From Kryptolebias marmoratus (Eukaryota > Chordata > Actinopteri > Cyprinodontiformes > Rivulidae): a stretch of 64,000 nucleotides of DNA. Location: assembly GCF_001649575.2 (NCBI RefSeq), contig NC_051452.1:15696079-15760078 (forward strand). Reading direction: 5' to 3'. This document shows positions 33,114-44,624 of this stretch, in pieces. The notes under the pieces are model-generated. The model did no database searches. It was given only the letters and a program-made list of their open reading frames with translations, and was not told the origin of the DNA. The first letter of the stretch is position 1, and each line of letters opens with the position of its first letter. The position numbers and the translations under genes are program-made.

Positions 33114-33160
33114 TGTAAATACAGTTTGCAGAAAATTCCCTGCTCAAAAGTTCTGAGTAA
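33114..33160 (+). mobile_element. Inverted match to the Tc1 sub-terminal region
   Basis: The text 'gtgtaaatacagtttgcag', then 'ttccctgctcaaaagttc', is the reverse complement of 31175-31218, with roughly 80% identity by eye. It probably belongs to the other end of the same Tc1 element, separated by the hAT insertion. Confidence 0.5.
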
Positions 33161-33224
33161 AATAAGGCTCATAAAATATGAATGTGGAGTTATTAGGTAT
33201 ATGCAATTCGCTGTAGCAAATCTG

Positions 33225-33440
33225 CAACGTCTGCCTTGAGAGGGTTAATTGGTAACTCTAATTGTCCCGAGTAAGAGTGTGAATTGTTGTTTGTCTCTAT
33301 GTGTCCCTGTGATGGACTTGCAACCTGTCCAGGGTGTCCTCCACCTCTTGCACAGTGACTGCTGGAGATAGACACCAGCTCCCTGTGACACAGAAAGGAG
33401 AAGCGGGTAAAGAAAATGGATGAATGGATGAAATAAGACA
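33225..33440 (+). repeat. Fish short repeat, 3' two-thirds
   Basis: It has 'taactctaattgtcccga', 'tgatggacttgcaacctgtc', 'cacagtgactgctggagat' and a 'gaaaatggatgaatggatga' tail. The tRNA-like head is missing, so it is a 5'-truncated copy. Confidence 0.8.
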
Positions 33441-34435
33441 TCCTTCAAAAATATGGCAAATCAAATAGGAACTAAGAAGGAAAGGCTTGCCTTTAAATTG
33501 TTACAAATAAATATCCAACAAACTGGTCTAATGTTTATCTTCACTCTAATAGTTTATTAGGATTCAAGTATGTGCTTTACTATTTTAAAATAGGATACTT
33601 ATTCATTTTTATAATAACAGGACTCTCTTGAGCTTGTATGGTACAGTGTTTTAGTTATTTTTTGTCCTAGCGTGTAAAACGGCCATTGAATGCCAACAGT
33701 TTACTGCAGATGTTTAATTTTATGATCTAAGAAGCAATAGTTTTTATATGTAGTACCTTCAAAACACATAATGAGTTGAGTTATCATTATTTAAAACTTC
33801 AAATAAGTTTTGTGGCTCTGAACAAGTTTGATTTAATGAGAGAAGATGCAGAAATGTCCCTTTTGATGGTAAAGATTGCAGATTTCTGGGCTAGGTAAGC
33901 TAGTTATAGGAATAATACTACTGCAAGGTGGTGTGATCATAAGTGTATTGGTTTGAACTGAATGTGCCATTTATGACTGATGTGTTGGAAGCAGAAAGCT
34001 TCTGACCTATCTTTTATGTGGATCTAAATTTGACCTAAACAATGTTTCTCTTCAAGTTCATCCCTTCAAGAAAACAGTATGTATACTGCAAAAATCAGTT
34101 CAAGAATAGTCTGAAGGAAACAATGAGTTTAGTCAAATGAGCCTCCAAATTCTTCTGACCTTAACCACTGAGGCCTTACCTCATAACTTCCAGGATTAAA
34201 AGATTTGCTACTGACAGCTTGGTGACACACACAGCACACCTTTAGAGGTGTAATATAATTCATCTCCAGCCTCAAACAGTGGACCTTATTCAAATAATGT
34301 GGTACAATATTACCACATTAAGTTTTATTTTGTAGAATATCTTGATGCAGTTAGTTAGTTTTATGTTATTTCTTTCAAACACTGGATTAAAGTGTGAAAA
34401 TGAACACACTGTACTCATTCATGTCATACAAGAGT
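33441..34435. other. Unassigned AT-rich sequence
   Basis: Nothing recognised. Confidence 0.4.
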
Positions 34436-34740
34436 GTCTCTGCTAGATTATTCGATACAGGGCTTTTCTTTTAAGCATTGTGAGCATCCGCCGGCTCATG
34501 GTGACTTGTGTGCCTGCCTGGCACTTGGGTCAGCAGAGGCTCTCTGACGGCAGCCCCAGAGGCCGAGAGAGGAACGTGACCAGCAAACAAAAAGCACAAA
34601 CATCCTGTCTGTCGGTGTCTTTTTCCCCTGAGCTGTCCATGTAAATGTAACACAGGTCGGTGGAGGGTTCACAGACACACTACTGCGCCATCTGAGCGTG
34701 GTCATTTTAAGTGAGCCTCAACAGCGATCTGGATGTCTGT
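34436..34740. other. GC-richer unique segment
   Basis: Composition differs from its surroundings and no repeat family is apparent. Minus-strand frames (34653-34471 and 34705-34496) overlap in different phases and carry no motif. It could be a conserved non-coding element or a missed exon. Confidence 0.3.
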
Positions 34741-35128
34741 TCAGAATGAAGGATGTAAGATCCATTTCACATTCCCATGATAACATCTAGAGGTGATGTT
34801 TGGTGATGAATCAAGTGTCCTGTGATAAAAGAGAAAGTAGAGGCTTTTTTATCTTTTCACTTTCCCTCCTGTATTCAGTCAAATTGTCTGTCAATAAGTG
34901 TGAAAGGGAGGTCTTCAAAGTCCAATAAAAAAAGCCCTGTCTGATAGATGTGTTTCTGAGCAGAAAAAATGTTCTATTTGTTTGAACATGATTCTTGTTG
35001 AAGCCTTCTCATGAAATGCACTGTGCTGGGACCTTGAATGACCTGGTATGCATATTATTGGACATGAGTGTGTAAAAATGCGTTTGCTTGGGTGGGTAAT
35101 TTAGTCACATTTGTACTGTCCAGTAAAT
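34741..35128. other. Unassigned sequence
   Basis: Nothing recognised. Confidence 0.4.
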
Positions 35129-35131
35129 TTA

Positions 35132-35622
35132 GGCCCTGTCTACAATACTCAGATTTTTTTTCAAGTTGATATTTTTTTATATCCTTTTCTCCATTTACAC
35201 AACTAAGAAAAAGGCTGAAATACCCATGCTGCACCATTAGGTGGCGAGAATCTAGACAATAATGACATAATTGCAGAAAGAGCCTGCTTGCTTGGCTAAA
35301 GAGCTTCCCATAACATTTGTTATTAACCATTTAAGCACAAAATAAAAGTTTAATAGTGACAGAATTAGGAGAAGGTAAGATCAAAAGCATTGCTTCATTG
35401 TTGTTTTGGTTTGTATTATACTAATTGATAGTGGGTGTATGCAAAAATAGGCTAATGTTTCTACTCAGATCCACCGAAAACCAAACTGTTAAAAAATCTC
35501 CAGCTTGGGAAGCATTTTTAAATTAAAAACTCCATTTGCGTGTAGACAGGAGATGCAAACGTAGGAGAAAATCTCCATTTTTAAAAATTACTCAGTTTTT
35601 TCTTTTAGTGTACAGATGGTCA
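35132..35622. mobile_element. Harbinger-like MITE, copy 1
   Basis: It begins after TTA with 'ggccctgtctacaatac' and ends near 'agtgtacagatggtc'. The internal 'gtgtagacaggagatgc' repeats the terminal motif. The termini match those at 36854-37593. Confidence 0.5.
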
Positions 35623-36850
35623 TTTTTGAATGTTTGAAGAGTCGTTAAAATATACAAAACCAAAGAAATAATGCGACTGCCTTTTTGATGAGCCATTCTT
35701 CACTGGCACCTAATGGTAACATGCTGCTAAGACTACCAGAAGGTAGCAATAAAGCACGTTTACTAGGCTCTGCAGTGCTATATTTTTCATCAATTCCCCC
35801 TTCACAAATCCTGCATGGTTCCAGTCATTTTAATCATTTTTACCATCAGAATTTCCAAATTTGCTACACCAGGAGCTGCTAGCTTACTAGTCAGTCAGCT
35901 TTCAGCTGTGGAGATGAGAAAAAACAAAACAAAGATATTTTTATAGCTTTAAAACTGTGCTGTATGTGGCTATAAATCAGACAGAAAAGAGGAAGAAAAT
36001 TGAGTGATACCCCTCTACGTATGTAGGAGCGCAAGACATCCACAAGTTTATGCTGATCTTATTTACATCAACCTGGAGCTCATTGTCAGTGGTTTTCTTC
36101 TGGGTAGAACAACAATTTAGACTAAAATTGGAGACTAAATATGGCCTAAAAGTAGAAGTTTTGAAAATGTCTACATCTGGTTTCATATTTAAATAAATCA
36201 TGGCATTCTACCAAGGCCATTGACAGTGTGTTACACCACCTAACAATATATAGTTGATCAGACTGTTGCTCGCTCTTATGTAGACAGTTACTTGCCCAAT
36301 TTTGCTCCCCTATTTTATCGCATAATCAGTTGTTTTTGTTAAGATATTCAAGACCTAAATCAAATGATAATAGACCACTTTGAAGCTTATTTTAGCTTGA
36401 ATTACCCATCCTTAATCCAGTTTACAGCAGTATGAACGTGGCTGTATTCACACAGTAAGACAATTGGAACTCTTTTGTTAATCACACATTTTAAATATGT
36501 TTTAGGACAAATCAAAGATTTTAAATTCATAGAATCCCTTTCCTTAAAACAAGAAAGAAAAATCTCACCTCTTTTTTTTCTAGACACTGTCCAGCGCTTT
36601 CATGCTTACGCCACCCTCTGACCCTGATCATAACTCAAAATTAAACTTGTTGCATTAAATTAGGGTCCTAAGTCATTGTGTCCTTGAATAAGTTATACTA
36701 CCTTATGCCTTTCCCATGAATGAAGGGAAATGACAATCCCAAGTGGTTAAATAGAAGGCAGCTGGGCTTCTTCTCGTTTCTTGAAGCCATTTTACCTTTC
36801 AGCCAAAAAGAGGCTTCTTCAGTTCAGATCGGGGTTTGTACGTTTCAGGC
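35623..36850. other. Unassigned sequence
   Basis: No recognised repeat or exon. The overlapping short frames have no motif. Confidence 0.4.
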
Positions 36851-36853
36851 TTA

Positions 36854-37593
36854 GGCCCCATCCACACAGGAATGTTGTCTTTCCAAGCTGTCTTTTTCCT
36901 TGTAAACACGGCACTGTTTCTAGAAATACTTTAATCCACATGGAAACACACACAGTCACCCAAGTCGTGTCAGTCCAAATCTGCAGACATAATGGATGAT
37001 TTCAGCAGTATCCAGTAAGAGACAGAGAGAATAGTTTTTCTCATGATGGTCAAAGAGTTTTACTAGTTTTACTTTTAAAATTATTCTAATTTCCCTTGTT
37101 TTTTATATGCATACTACGTCTATTGTTGATTTGTTTCTGCAACATTTGCTTTAGTATTAGTGACAGTTCAATACAGTGATAAAAACCCTTTTTGGCTGTA
37201 GATCGTTCGGTGTAACAGTAAGGGGTTTTTGTGCTGCTCTATTCAAGGCAATTTTATTACTCATCAGCCTTGTCTGCTTACTGAAGTAATACAGGATATG
37301 AAGGTTTTGCTGCAGTTGACTAATCAGTCTTTGTGACACAAATTCAAGCATGTAATCTGTTATTATTGTAGTCATAGGTTAGGCAGGAGGAGGCTATGAC
37401 ATCATTGTTTTCAAAAGTTTGCGTTAAAGCTGTCCACATGAGAATGCAACAGGATTTTCTCACTCTGGAACCTAGTTTTAAAAAAGACTGTTTAGGGGCT
37501 TCTAAGATGCTGTTTCCACTTGAACGCAAAGGAGAAATGATTAGGAAAAATCTTTGCGTAACTATATAATGCTGTTACTGTGTACATGGGGCT
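36854..37593. mobile_element. Harbinger-like MITE, copy 2 (740 bp)
   Basis: The left end 'ggccccatccacac' and right end 'gtgtacatggggct' are inverted, matching at 11 of 14. The element is flanked by TTA (36851-36853 and 37594-37596), the 3-bp duplication typical of PIF/Harbinger. There is no transposase. Internal 'gctgtccacatgagaatgc' words repeat the end motif. Confidence 0.65.
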
Positions 37594-37596
37594 TTA

Positions 37597-38494
37597 TAAG
37601 TCATTGTTATAACGATCACACTAATGGGGCGTTAAGGTTACATTTAACCTTTAGATTGTCATGGTCTGGATGTGCTATCATTAACGGACTGAAACTGACC
37701 TCTTGACTCCCAAATATAAACACTTTTACTGTTACAGAAGTGGTCATGTTCATATTCAAGAGAGCTGGTAAGCTAGTCTAGTATTGCTAATGTGTGTCAG
37801 GCTGTTAGTATTTTCCCTGTATGATGCCACCAGGTGTACAGTCGGATTTGCCACACTGAGTCGGCTGAGCTCCACTCACCTCATTATCTGCTTTGGACAA
37901 GGACGGACATAATCTCCTCCCGCCCCTCCTTCCCCTCCTTCTGTCTCACTCTTGCATCATCTTTATCTTCACACTTCAGTATACCTGCGTCATGTTTGGT
38001 GCGTTTGCTTGTTGTTTTCTCTTCCTCTACTTTTTTTCCCCCTCGACTCTTCTTCTGACTGCGCCCCCCCAACTCTTCTTTGAATTCTTCCTGCTGACTT
38101 GCACAGTTGCTCTGCTCTCTGTCTCTATGCCTGTGGATTGATCTGACCAGTCTGTTGCTGCTGCTGGGTAGAGAGCCTACTTGTCATGGTGGGTTTGTCA
38201 TGGAGCATGGGGGTAGTGAGGTGGCAGGGCGGCGGCGGTGGCTTGTTGAACGAAAAAGCATCACCACTCAGCCATTTGTTAAAGTACTGTGCATTATTCT
38301 TGCTCTGTCACCCCTGGCTGTCTACCTCTCACTGCCTAATCTGCCCCTGTCATGTCCTGAGGGACCCACCATGACTGAGTGAGCAATTCTTAAAACCAGC
38401 TTAAGTGCTGGAAGATATTGATGATACAAACTGAAAAAAATTCTTTTTTTTTTTGTTTTTTATTTAAAAAAAAATTATTTTAAGCAAATTTATT
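37597..38494. other. Repeat-poor segment with GC-rich patches
   Basis: Long pyrimidine tracts (37910-38080) precede a purine/G-rich stretch with two overlapping plus frames. The frame 38107-38382 ends ...VERKSITTQPFVKVLCIILA, then LSPLAVYLSLPNLPLSC, which resembles a signal anchor. No splice donor follows in frame. It is an unproven candidate for an alternative exon or regulatory DNA. Confidence 0.25.
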
Positions 38495-39194
38495 TCTTGA
38501 AGCAATGCATATCACCCGCAACCTTTCATGATACCAATTAAATTGATGTCAATATGTTGAGAAATTATATAGATATTACAGCTGTTCAAACTAATAATAA
38601 CGTTATGCGGGAGTTCACGTGATATTGCAAGATCTGGCGTGCTTAGACTAAGTTTTAAATATGTCCCTTAGCTGTTACCACACCAAGTTTTAGCTTAATT
38701 TTTGAAAAACTGACTGAATTATAGCCATTTTTGTGTTGGCTAAGGTCAGCTGGTTGTGGTGGCCATTTTCAATTTGGTTGGCTTCAAAAGTTTATTATAT
38801 GTAATAATACATTCAGTGATTATGTTCTGAAAATTTCATTCATGTTTGTCCAGAGGTTCATGAGATATTTTGCTAACAAACAGGATTGTCTTCAGGAGTT
38901 ACTGTCAAAGTTTTAAACAAGTGTCTTGCACAATGTGCGTTAGTGCTCAGAGTATGTATTGGGGATCAGTCTCAGCTACTACCACACCAAATTCTAGCGC
39001 AGTGTTTGTAAAACTGACTGAGTTATAGCCATGTTTGTGTTTCCTAAACTTGGTTAGCTGCACCTTTAATTGAGTTGACTTCAAAAGTTAATCAGTTGTA
39101 GACATGTATCCAGTGATTACTTTCTGTGAGTTTCATTAAAATCCGTCCTTTGGTTCTTGATGTATTTTGCTAACAGACAGCAGATACACATGCG

Positions 39195-39195
<1 letters not shown>
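38495..39195 (+). repeat. T300 repeat, two forward units
   Basis: Starts occur at 'gaagcaatgcatatcaccc' (38498) and, for the second unit, near 38935. The landmarks 'agctgttaccacacc' (38669) and 'agctactaccacacc' (38974) lie about 305 bp apart. The second unit runs to 'attttgctaacagacagc' and leads into the CA repeat. Confidence 0.8.

Positions 39196-39260
<65 letters not shown>
39196..39260 (+). repeat. (AC)n microsatellite, 65 bp
   Basis: Uninterrupted AC repeats at the ACAGACAG end of a T300 copy. They may have grown from that tail. Confidence 0.97.
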
Positions 39261-39261
<1 letters not shown>

Positions 39262-40329
39262 GCTAAATCCTTATTAGCCACCTTTTGCCTTGCAGTTCTG
39301 GGCAATAATTAGGATTTTGTGGTGTTACAAGAAACAAACAAAGAAGCATTAACCCTCTGAGATTGATCCAAACGTCCACAGTGACCTGTCAGCAAGTGGT
39401 GTATTATCTTAAGTGCTGCCTAATACAGCCAGAGATTAAAAATTAATTTGCTCAAACTATCAACAGATTTCTTTGCCCAGTGACTGCTGGAGAGAGGGAC
39501 CAGCATGCCACAACCCTGAATAGGAACAAGCGAGTAAAAACAATGGCTGTCTTAACTTACCTCAAAGTCATGATGAAAGCTCCCAGTTCTCTGTCAAAAT
39601 TACATAATATAACAGGAGTTAATTCAAACTGAAACTGATTATGGACTGTCCACTGTCAATAGATTATAGAACAGACATCAGAGCAAAATTGATCCATTTT
39701 TAGCAAATAATTCTTTGGTAATCACCTTGTTGGTGCTAATCCTACCATTTTATGGCTGCCAATTTGTGCTCACTTGGGCATTTTTAATACGGACAACTAA
39801 AAAATATTTCACTAAGAAATTTCAGGTAAAAAGACTGTAGTGAAAATGTGTGAAAATCAGCCAGCTTCCATAAAAAATACTGGAAAGACCTTTGATGCTC
39901 ATAGAACTATAGCTTAAGACCACTTTAAAAGGTTACAAGAAAGTCAAGCTCCTTACAAGGAAAATATAAGGAAATTAGGCCGAAGTGCAAACTTTAAAGG
40001 TCTACTTTTTGGCTGCTATGACGTTGACAATTACATGAGCCACTTCTACACTTTTTCCTTCTGCTTTAATGTTGTGTTAAAGCTGTCTCTAATTTTATTG
40101 GTAGTTTCATTTTAATGCAGACAAACAGAAAATCAACTTAAAATAATAATTTAAAAAACACACTACATCAAAGTTACAAATTAATTTGCACCTCACTCAG
40201 TGAATAGGTATATATTCTATACAACCTGTTCAGAATTCTAACTCCCAAAGATAGGTTTTGTGCCCCATATGACACACAGATTTCAATCAATGAATCAATG
40301 AATCAGTCAACCAATCAGTCAGTCAATCA
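39261..40329. other. Mostly unassigned; short-repeat scrap inside
   Basis: 39470-39545 ('cccagtgactgctggagag', 'caagcgagtaaaaacaatgg') is a worn tail of the fish short repeat. Nothing else was recognised. Confidence 0.4.
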
Positions 40330-41440
40330 ATCCTGATTTAATTATCTGTGTGTACAAAGTTTAACCGCATACAAAAGACCAAAGAGCTGTCAGAGGATGT
40401 CAGGGGCAAAACCACAGATCTGTAGAAGGCTGTGATGCACTACATGACCATCAGCAAGAAGCTCTGAGAGGAGCTGCATGCAAAATCTTGTCTCATGTGG
40501 TGAGTATGATCATACGGAAGGTGAAGGGTCAGCCCACAATTACACAGGAGAAGCTTGTTAATGAGCTAAAAACAGTTGGGTCCACAGTCACCACGAACAC
40601 CTCTGGTAACCCAACGCGGTAAGGTGTTTGAATCCTTCAACATCCTCAAGGTCCTCCTGCTCAGGAAGGCCCAACAGGTCCATCTGAAATTTACCAGTAA
40701 ACATCTAAATGATTCAGAGAAGGATTGGGAGAAAGTGTTGTGGTCAGATGAGACCAAAATTAGGGTCTTTGGCATTAGAGCAACCCACTGTGTTTGGAGG
40801 AGGAGAAAAGTTTAGTATGACCCAATGAACATTATCCCCACAGTCAAGCATAAAAGTGGAAACATTATGGTTTGATTCTGCTTTTCTGCTTAGGATACAG
40901 GATGACTTCACTGCATTGAGGGATCAATGCATACGGTTATGTACTGTAAAATCTTGGACAAGTACCTTCATCCCTCAACCACAATGATGAAGATGGTTCG
41001 TGGGTGGGTTTTCCAGCATGAAAATGACCCAAAACATGCTGTGAAGGCATCAAAGGAGTGGCTAAAGAAGAACCCTTTAAGGTCATGGAGTGGATGAGGC
41101 AGTCTCCCGAACATAGTCCTTTAGAAATTCTGTGCAGGGAGGTGACACTCTGAGTTACCAAACCACATCTGAGAAATTTAAAGAATTTAGAGTTTCTGTA
41201 AGGAGGAGTGGGCCAAAATCCCTCTTGAGGTGTGTGCAAACCTGGTGAACAACTCTAAGAAATGAGTTACCAACAAAGGCGTCTCCACCAATTACTAGTC
41301 ACGTTTTTTTGTAATTTACTCAATGGCATGACATGAATTTGTTACTTTTAGTAATTCTTTTTTTTCTTGATTTTTAGTTGATATTCTAAACAAAAATAAA
41401 CCTACCATAAAAATGAGAGACTATTCATTTTTTTTGTAAG
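40330..41440 (+). mobile_element. Tc1-like transposon relic
   Basis: Transposase text is followable. 40720-40815 reads DWEKVLWSDETKIRVFG, then CVWRRRK (first catalytic D in SDET). About 41005-41060 reads VFQHENDPKHAVKASKEWLK, where the usual second-D motif QQDNDPKH has E in place of D. Then comes a degraded C-terminus. There are several stops and frameshifts. The 5' part has only decayed DNA-binding-region text. It differs in sequence from the 10490 relic and so is another Tc1 family. Confidence 0.75.
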
Positions 41441-41449
41441 TGAGCAAAC

Positions 41450-41790
41450 TTACCATATCAGCAGGCAATTACATAATTGTATGCATGGATTTGCTCACAC
41501 TGTGAGTTCATTAGTAAAGCTTGACAGGCTTCCATAGGACAGGGACGTTGATATGCCATATATACCTTTAATCATCTTGTTTTCACTGAATATCAGTAAT
41601 CTTGTCAGTTTTATTAGAGCCAAATGTGTTCTGTCTAAATCTCCACCAATACACATTCAGCTATCATCATCTTATTGCTATTTATAGCACCAGAGGCATA
41701 AATTGGCCTCGAACTAACCGGTTCCAATAACATCTTGTCATTAAATGTCAGGAAGAGAATTAAACTGATTGGGTCTGGATCACTCAAACT
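41450..41790. other. Repeat-free segment, possible conserved non-coding DNA
   Basis: It contains 'gcaattacataattgtatgc' (homeodomain/POU-like words), AACCGGTT (41717-41724, a grainyhead-like palindrome) and TTATTGCTATTTATAG. No repeat or exon was recognised. Confidence 0.3.
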
Positions 41791-42464
41791 GACTTCACAA
41801 TTAGAGATGAAAAAAAAACATCAAAGGAAATGTAAAGCTTCAGTACAAGATTGACAAAAAAACATCACCTAAACAAACACGTATTCCTGTTTTGCATAAA
41901 ATGCTTCTCCTGGTACTACTAGTAATTATTTTGGATGCAAATTGCTTTATGCATTTTGTTTGTGTGGATGCTTCCTTTCAAGCCCCAAGTTATATTCTGG
42001 TTTGCAAAAGCACTGAAATGTTTGGTGGAAGTTTTTTTGGGGCGTCCAAAGCGGTAACTGCCAATATGGCTTTCACTCACTGTGTATGATAACCTCTTAT
42101 TATGCATGAAACTTATCATTTCAAGTTAGTTTTGCCTTTTTAAATAATACATAATAACACTGGCTGGAGGAAATATAAGCAGGGCAACTGGTATTTCTTG
42201 TTAAAGTTGTGAAAGTGTTGGTGTCTTGGTAGAAAACATGGTTTGATTTCATGTTTTCCGGTGGATATCAGACTACAGAATGGAAAAGCAAGGCTAATCA
42301 AAATTATAATAACTGTCTGTTTGTATCCCCTTAAAATTTTGACCTGTTTTTAACTGAACTTTGTTGTATGAACAAGTGTATGAGGGTACATTTGTAATAA
42401 ATTATATTAAGACTGAGAGTTTTTTGATTTGATCAAAGCAAAGATTGTTGTCATTAGGGCTGAT
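41791..42464. other. Unassigned sequence
   Basis: Two overlapping antisense frames (41892-42089 plus, 42119-41919 minus) have no motif. Confidence 0.4.
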
Positions 42465-42812
42465 CAATGATTAAAAAGGTCCTTGTAATTTATTTTTGTA
42501 AAATGTAGGTCTAAAAAAATTGTTGGACCGTTGTTGCTTTATCCAATCAGAAACCAGTTCTGATGTGTGTTTGGGTTCATTATTCTGTTGGAACCCAAAT
42601 AGGTCCAAGTTTCAACAATCTAGCTGTTGATTTGAGTTGAAGTTGAAGATTTTAAAGGTAACCATCCTCTATTTTCAATATTACATTCACTTTGTGCACC
42701 AGTACCACAGCACGATGCTGCCACCACCATGCTTGACAGCTGGTACAGTGATCTCAGATCTGAAAGCCTCACCTTGGGCAGCTACAAATTTCCGTCGAGC
42801 TTGAAGGTCCTC
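42465..42812 (-). mobile_element. Tc1-like relic, same family as 10490
   Basis: On the minus strand it carries 'gtcaagcatggtggtggcag' (AVKHGGGS), then 'gaagatggttacctttaaaa'-type text and 'agaactggtttctgattgg', parallel to 11035-11230. Both ends are missing. Confidence 0.65.
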
Positions 42813-43474
42813 TCGCGGGAAAGTTAGAGATTCTGTTTCAAAAAATACAGACTTTGAACTATACAGCAGTTTTTTAATTGTGTCGATAGGCCAAGGAAAA
42901 CCAGATTTATGATAAATAATTCCCGCCACATCTTTTTCTGAAAATTGTCACATTTTAAGCGGAGCAGGATTTTATAGTTAGGGTGTAGTGTAGTGTCTTT
43001 AGTGTTAGGTTTAGTCAGTTTTAGTGTGTTTGAGTCAAACCAATGAGGGAATTTTTGAACACGGAGCTCCAGTTTCTGTGTGGAGGCTCGGGACCCAGAG
43101 ATGATGGTCTCAGAATAGCACTGCACAGCTGTGAGAAACAGGTAAGTAAAACTATAAAATATGTCTTATACAGCTAACAAGTTATAGTCTGCCTAAAACA
43201 GTGGTTCAACTCAAATATAAATACCTAGGCAACTTTACCCCATGACTTTTTTCTTAGACAAATGACTTGAAATTGCTAACGTTAGCCAGGCAGTTGACCA
43301 GACTCCACAATGTGCTACTTTTTCACCACATTGTCCAAGAGAAAGATCTTAGTGTAACAAATTGAAGGTCACAACATATATTGCTTCTTAAAAGAATTGG
43401 AATGGAGAATTGTTGGGAACCAGAATTGAAATGAAGAATTGGGACCGGTATTGTTCAAATTCAAACGATACCCA
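42813..43474. mobile_element. hAT-like element, right-end portion
   Basis: The right end ('gaattgggaccggtattg', 'caaacgatacccaacccta') matches a common fish hAT end that reads TAGGGTTGGGTATCG when inverted. The left boundary is unclear. A CAG|GTAAGT at 43139-43147 looks like a splice donor from the ancestral element or chance. Confidence 0.5.
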
Positions 43475-43690
43475 ACCCTAGTTTGCATGTTCTCCCTGTG
43501 CACATGTGGATTTATTCCAGGTACTCCGATTTCCTCCCACAGACCAAAAACATGACAACATGCATATTAGACTAATTGGTAACTCTAAAATTGTCCCTAG
43601 GTATGAGTGAGAGTGTGAATGGTTGTTTGTCTCTATCTGACTGCTAGAGACAGGCACCAGTTTCCTACGGTAAAGAAAATGGATGGATGC
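43475..43690 (+). repeat. Fish short repeat copy
   Basis: It starts 'gtttgcatgttctccctgtg', continues 'ggtactccgatttcctccc' and 'tctaaaattgtccctagg', and ends 'gaaaatggatggatg'. It lies next to the hAT-like end. Confidence 0.8.
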
Positions 43691-43884
43691 ACACTTTGAG
43701 TAGATAGAAACACAGTATTGGCTTTTCAGAAAAATCATATGCATTTGAAATATATATATTTATACATTTTAAAGTCAGCCTTTTCCCCTAATATTTTGCT
43801 ACTAATGGAAAATATATAGTGAATTTCTTAGATGAAAATCAAGCATTTCCTGTGATGTTGTGTGGGTTTGTATGTTTAAAGTTT

Positions 43885-44220
43885 ACATTGGCTTCGTAAG
43901 ATTCGGGTTTTGTGTTGTTTCTTGTTCTGTCACTGCCTTGTTTTTTGTGTTTTGGGGTTTCTGCAGTTGAAAATGTAGTGTTTTTTTTTGCAGTCTTGCC
44001 TTCAGCTCTCCCCACACAACTGGTCCTACATTGCTATTATCACACCTGGCCTGTGTTAACCATTACCTCCCTTGGTACGTTGTTTCAGTTTGTGTTTGCT
44101 CATGTCAAATCTTTGATTTCATACCACTCTCAGCTTGTCATTCTGAAGTTTGTTTACAAACATCCTGTCTTGCATTGCCATCGATTTTTTGTTTGAAATA
44201 ATTTATTCTTCTCATCTTAC
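43885..44220 (+). mobile_element. Possible worn LTR or retroposon
   Basis: T-rich text such as 'gttttgtgttgtttcttgtt' and 'tatcacacctggcctgtgtt' resembles the interior of the other LTR-like segments. No clear ends or target duplication. Confidence 0.25.
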
Positions 44221-44224
44221 TCGC

Positions 44225-44600
44225 CTCTGGAGCCTTTTCTGCACTAGCGTCTACTACTACTACTAATAATACTTTTCTAAGTACTCAGAGACACTTCACA
44301 GGAGTACAAAAATATAACATTAAACAACGCAGCACAACACATAAAACAAATTTAAACATTAAAAGCAATTTTAAACAGGTGGGTTTTGAGTTCTTCCTTA
44401 AAGGTGGAGAGATTGGAGAAGGCACGGAGCAGTTGGGGCAGTGAGTTCAAGAAGGTGGGGGCGGTGATGGAGAAGGCTCTGTCTCCCCAGGTGCAGAGCT
44501 TGGTCCTACAGGGAGAGACAGAATGTTGGCATCAGAGGAGTGGAGGGAGCTACTGATTCATACAAGCACTTCAGTGTTGAAGAACAGCTCTTAGTTATGT
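44225..44600 (-). repeat. Dispersed retroposon-type repeat
   Basis: The text 'acaggtgggttttgagttc', 'ggtggagagattggagaagg' and 'tctgtctccccaggtgcag' belongs to a common fish interspersed repeat. I cannot name the family. It starts beside a CTA/AAT repeat. Confidence 0.5.
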
Positions 44601-44624
44601 CTGACCTGTGTCTAAGTATGTGTT

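Noticed and set aside
39117..39305. Frame with CVCVCV repeats
   Set aside because: Produced by the (AC)n microsatellite.
43139..43147. CAG|GTAAGT donor-like site
   Set aside because: It lies within a hAT-like element end, with no matching acceptor or open exon upstream.
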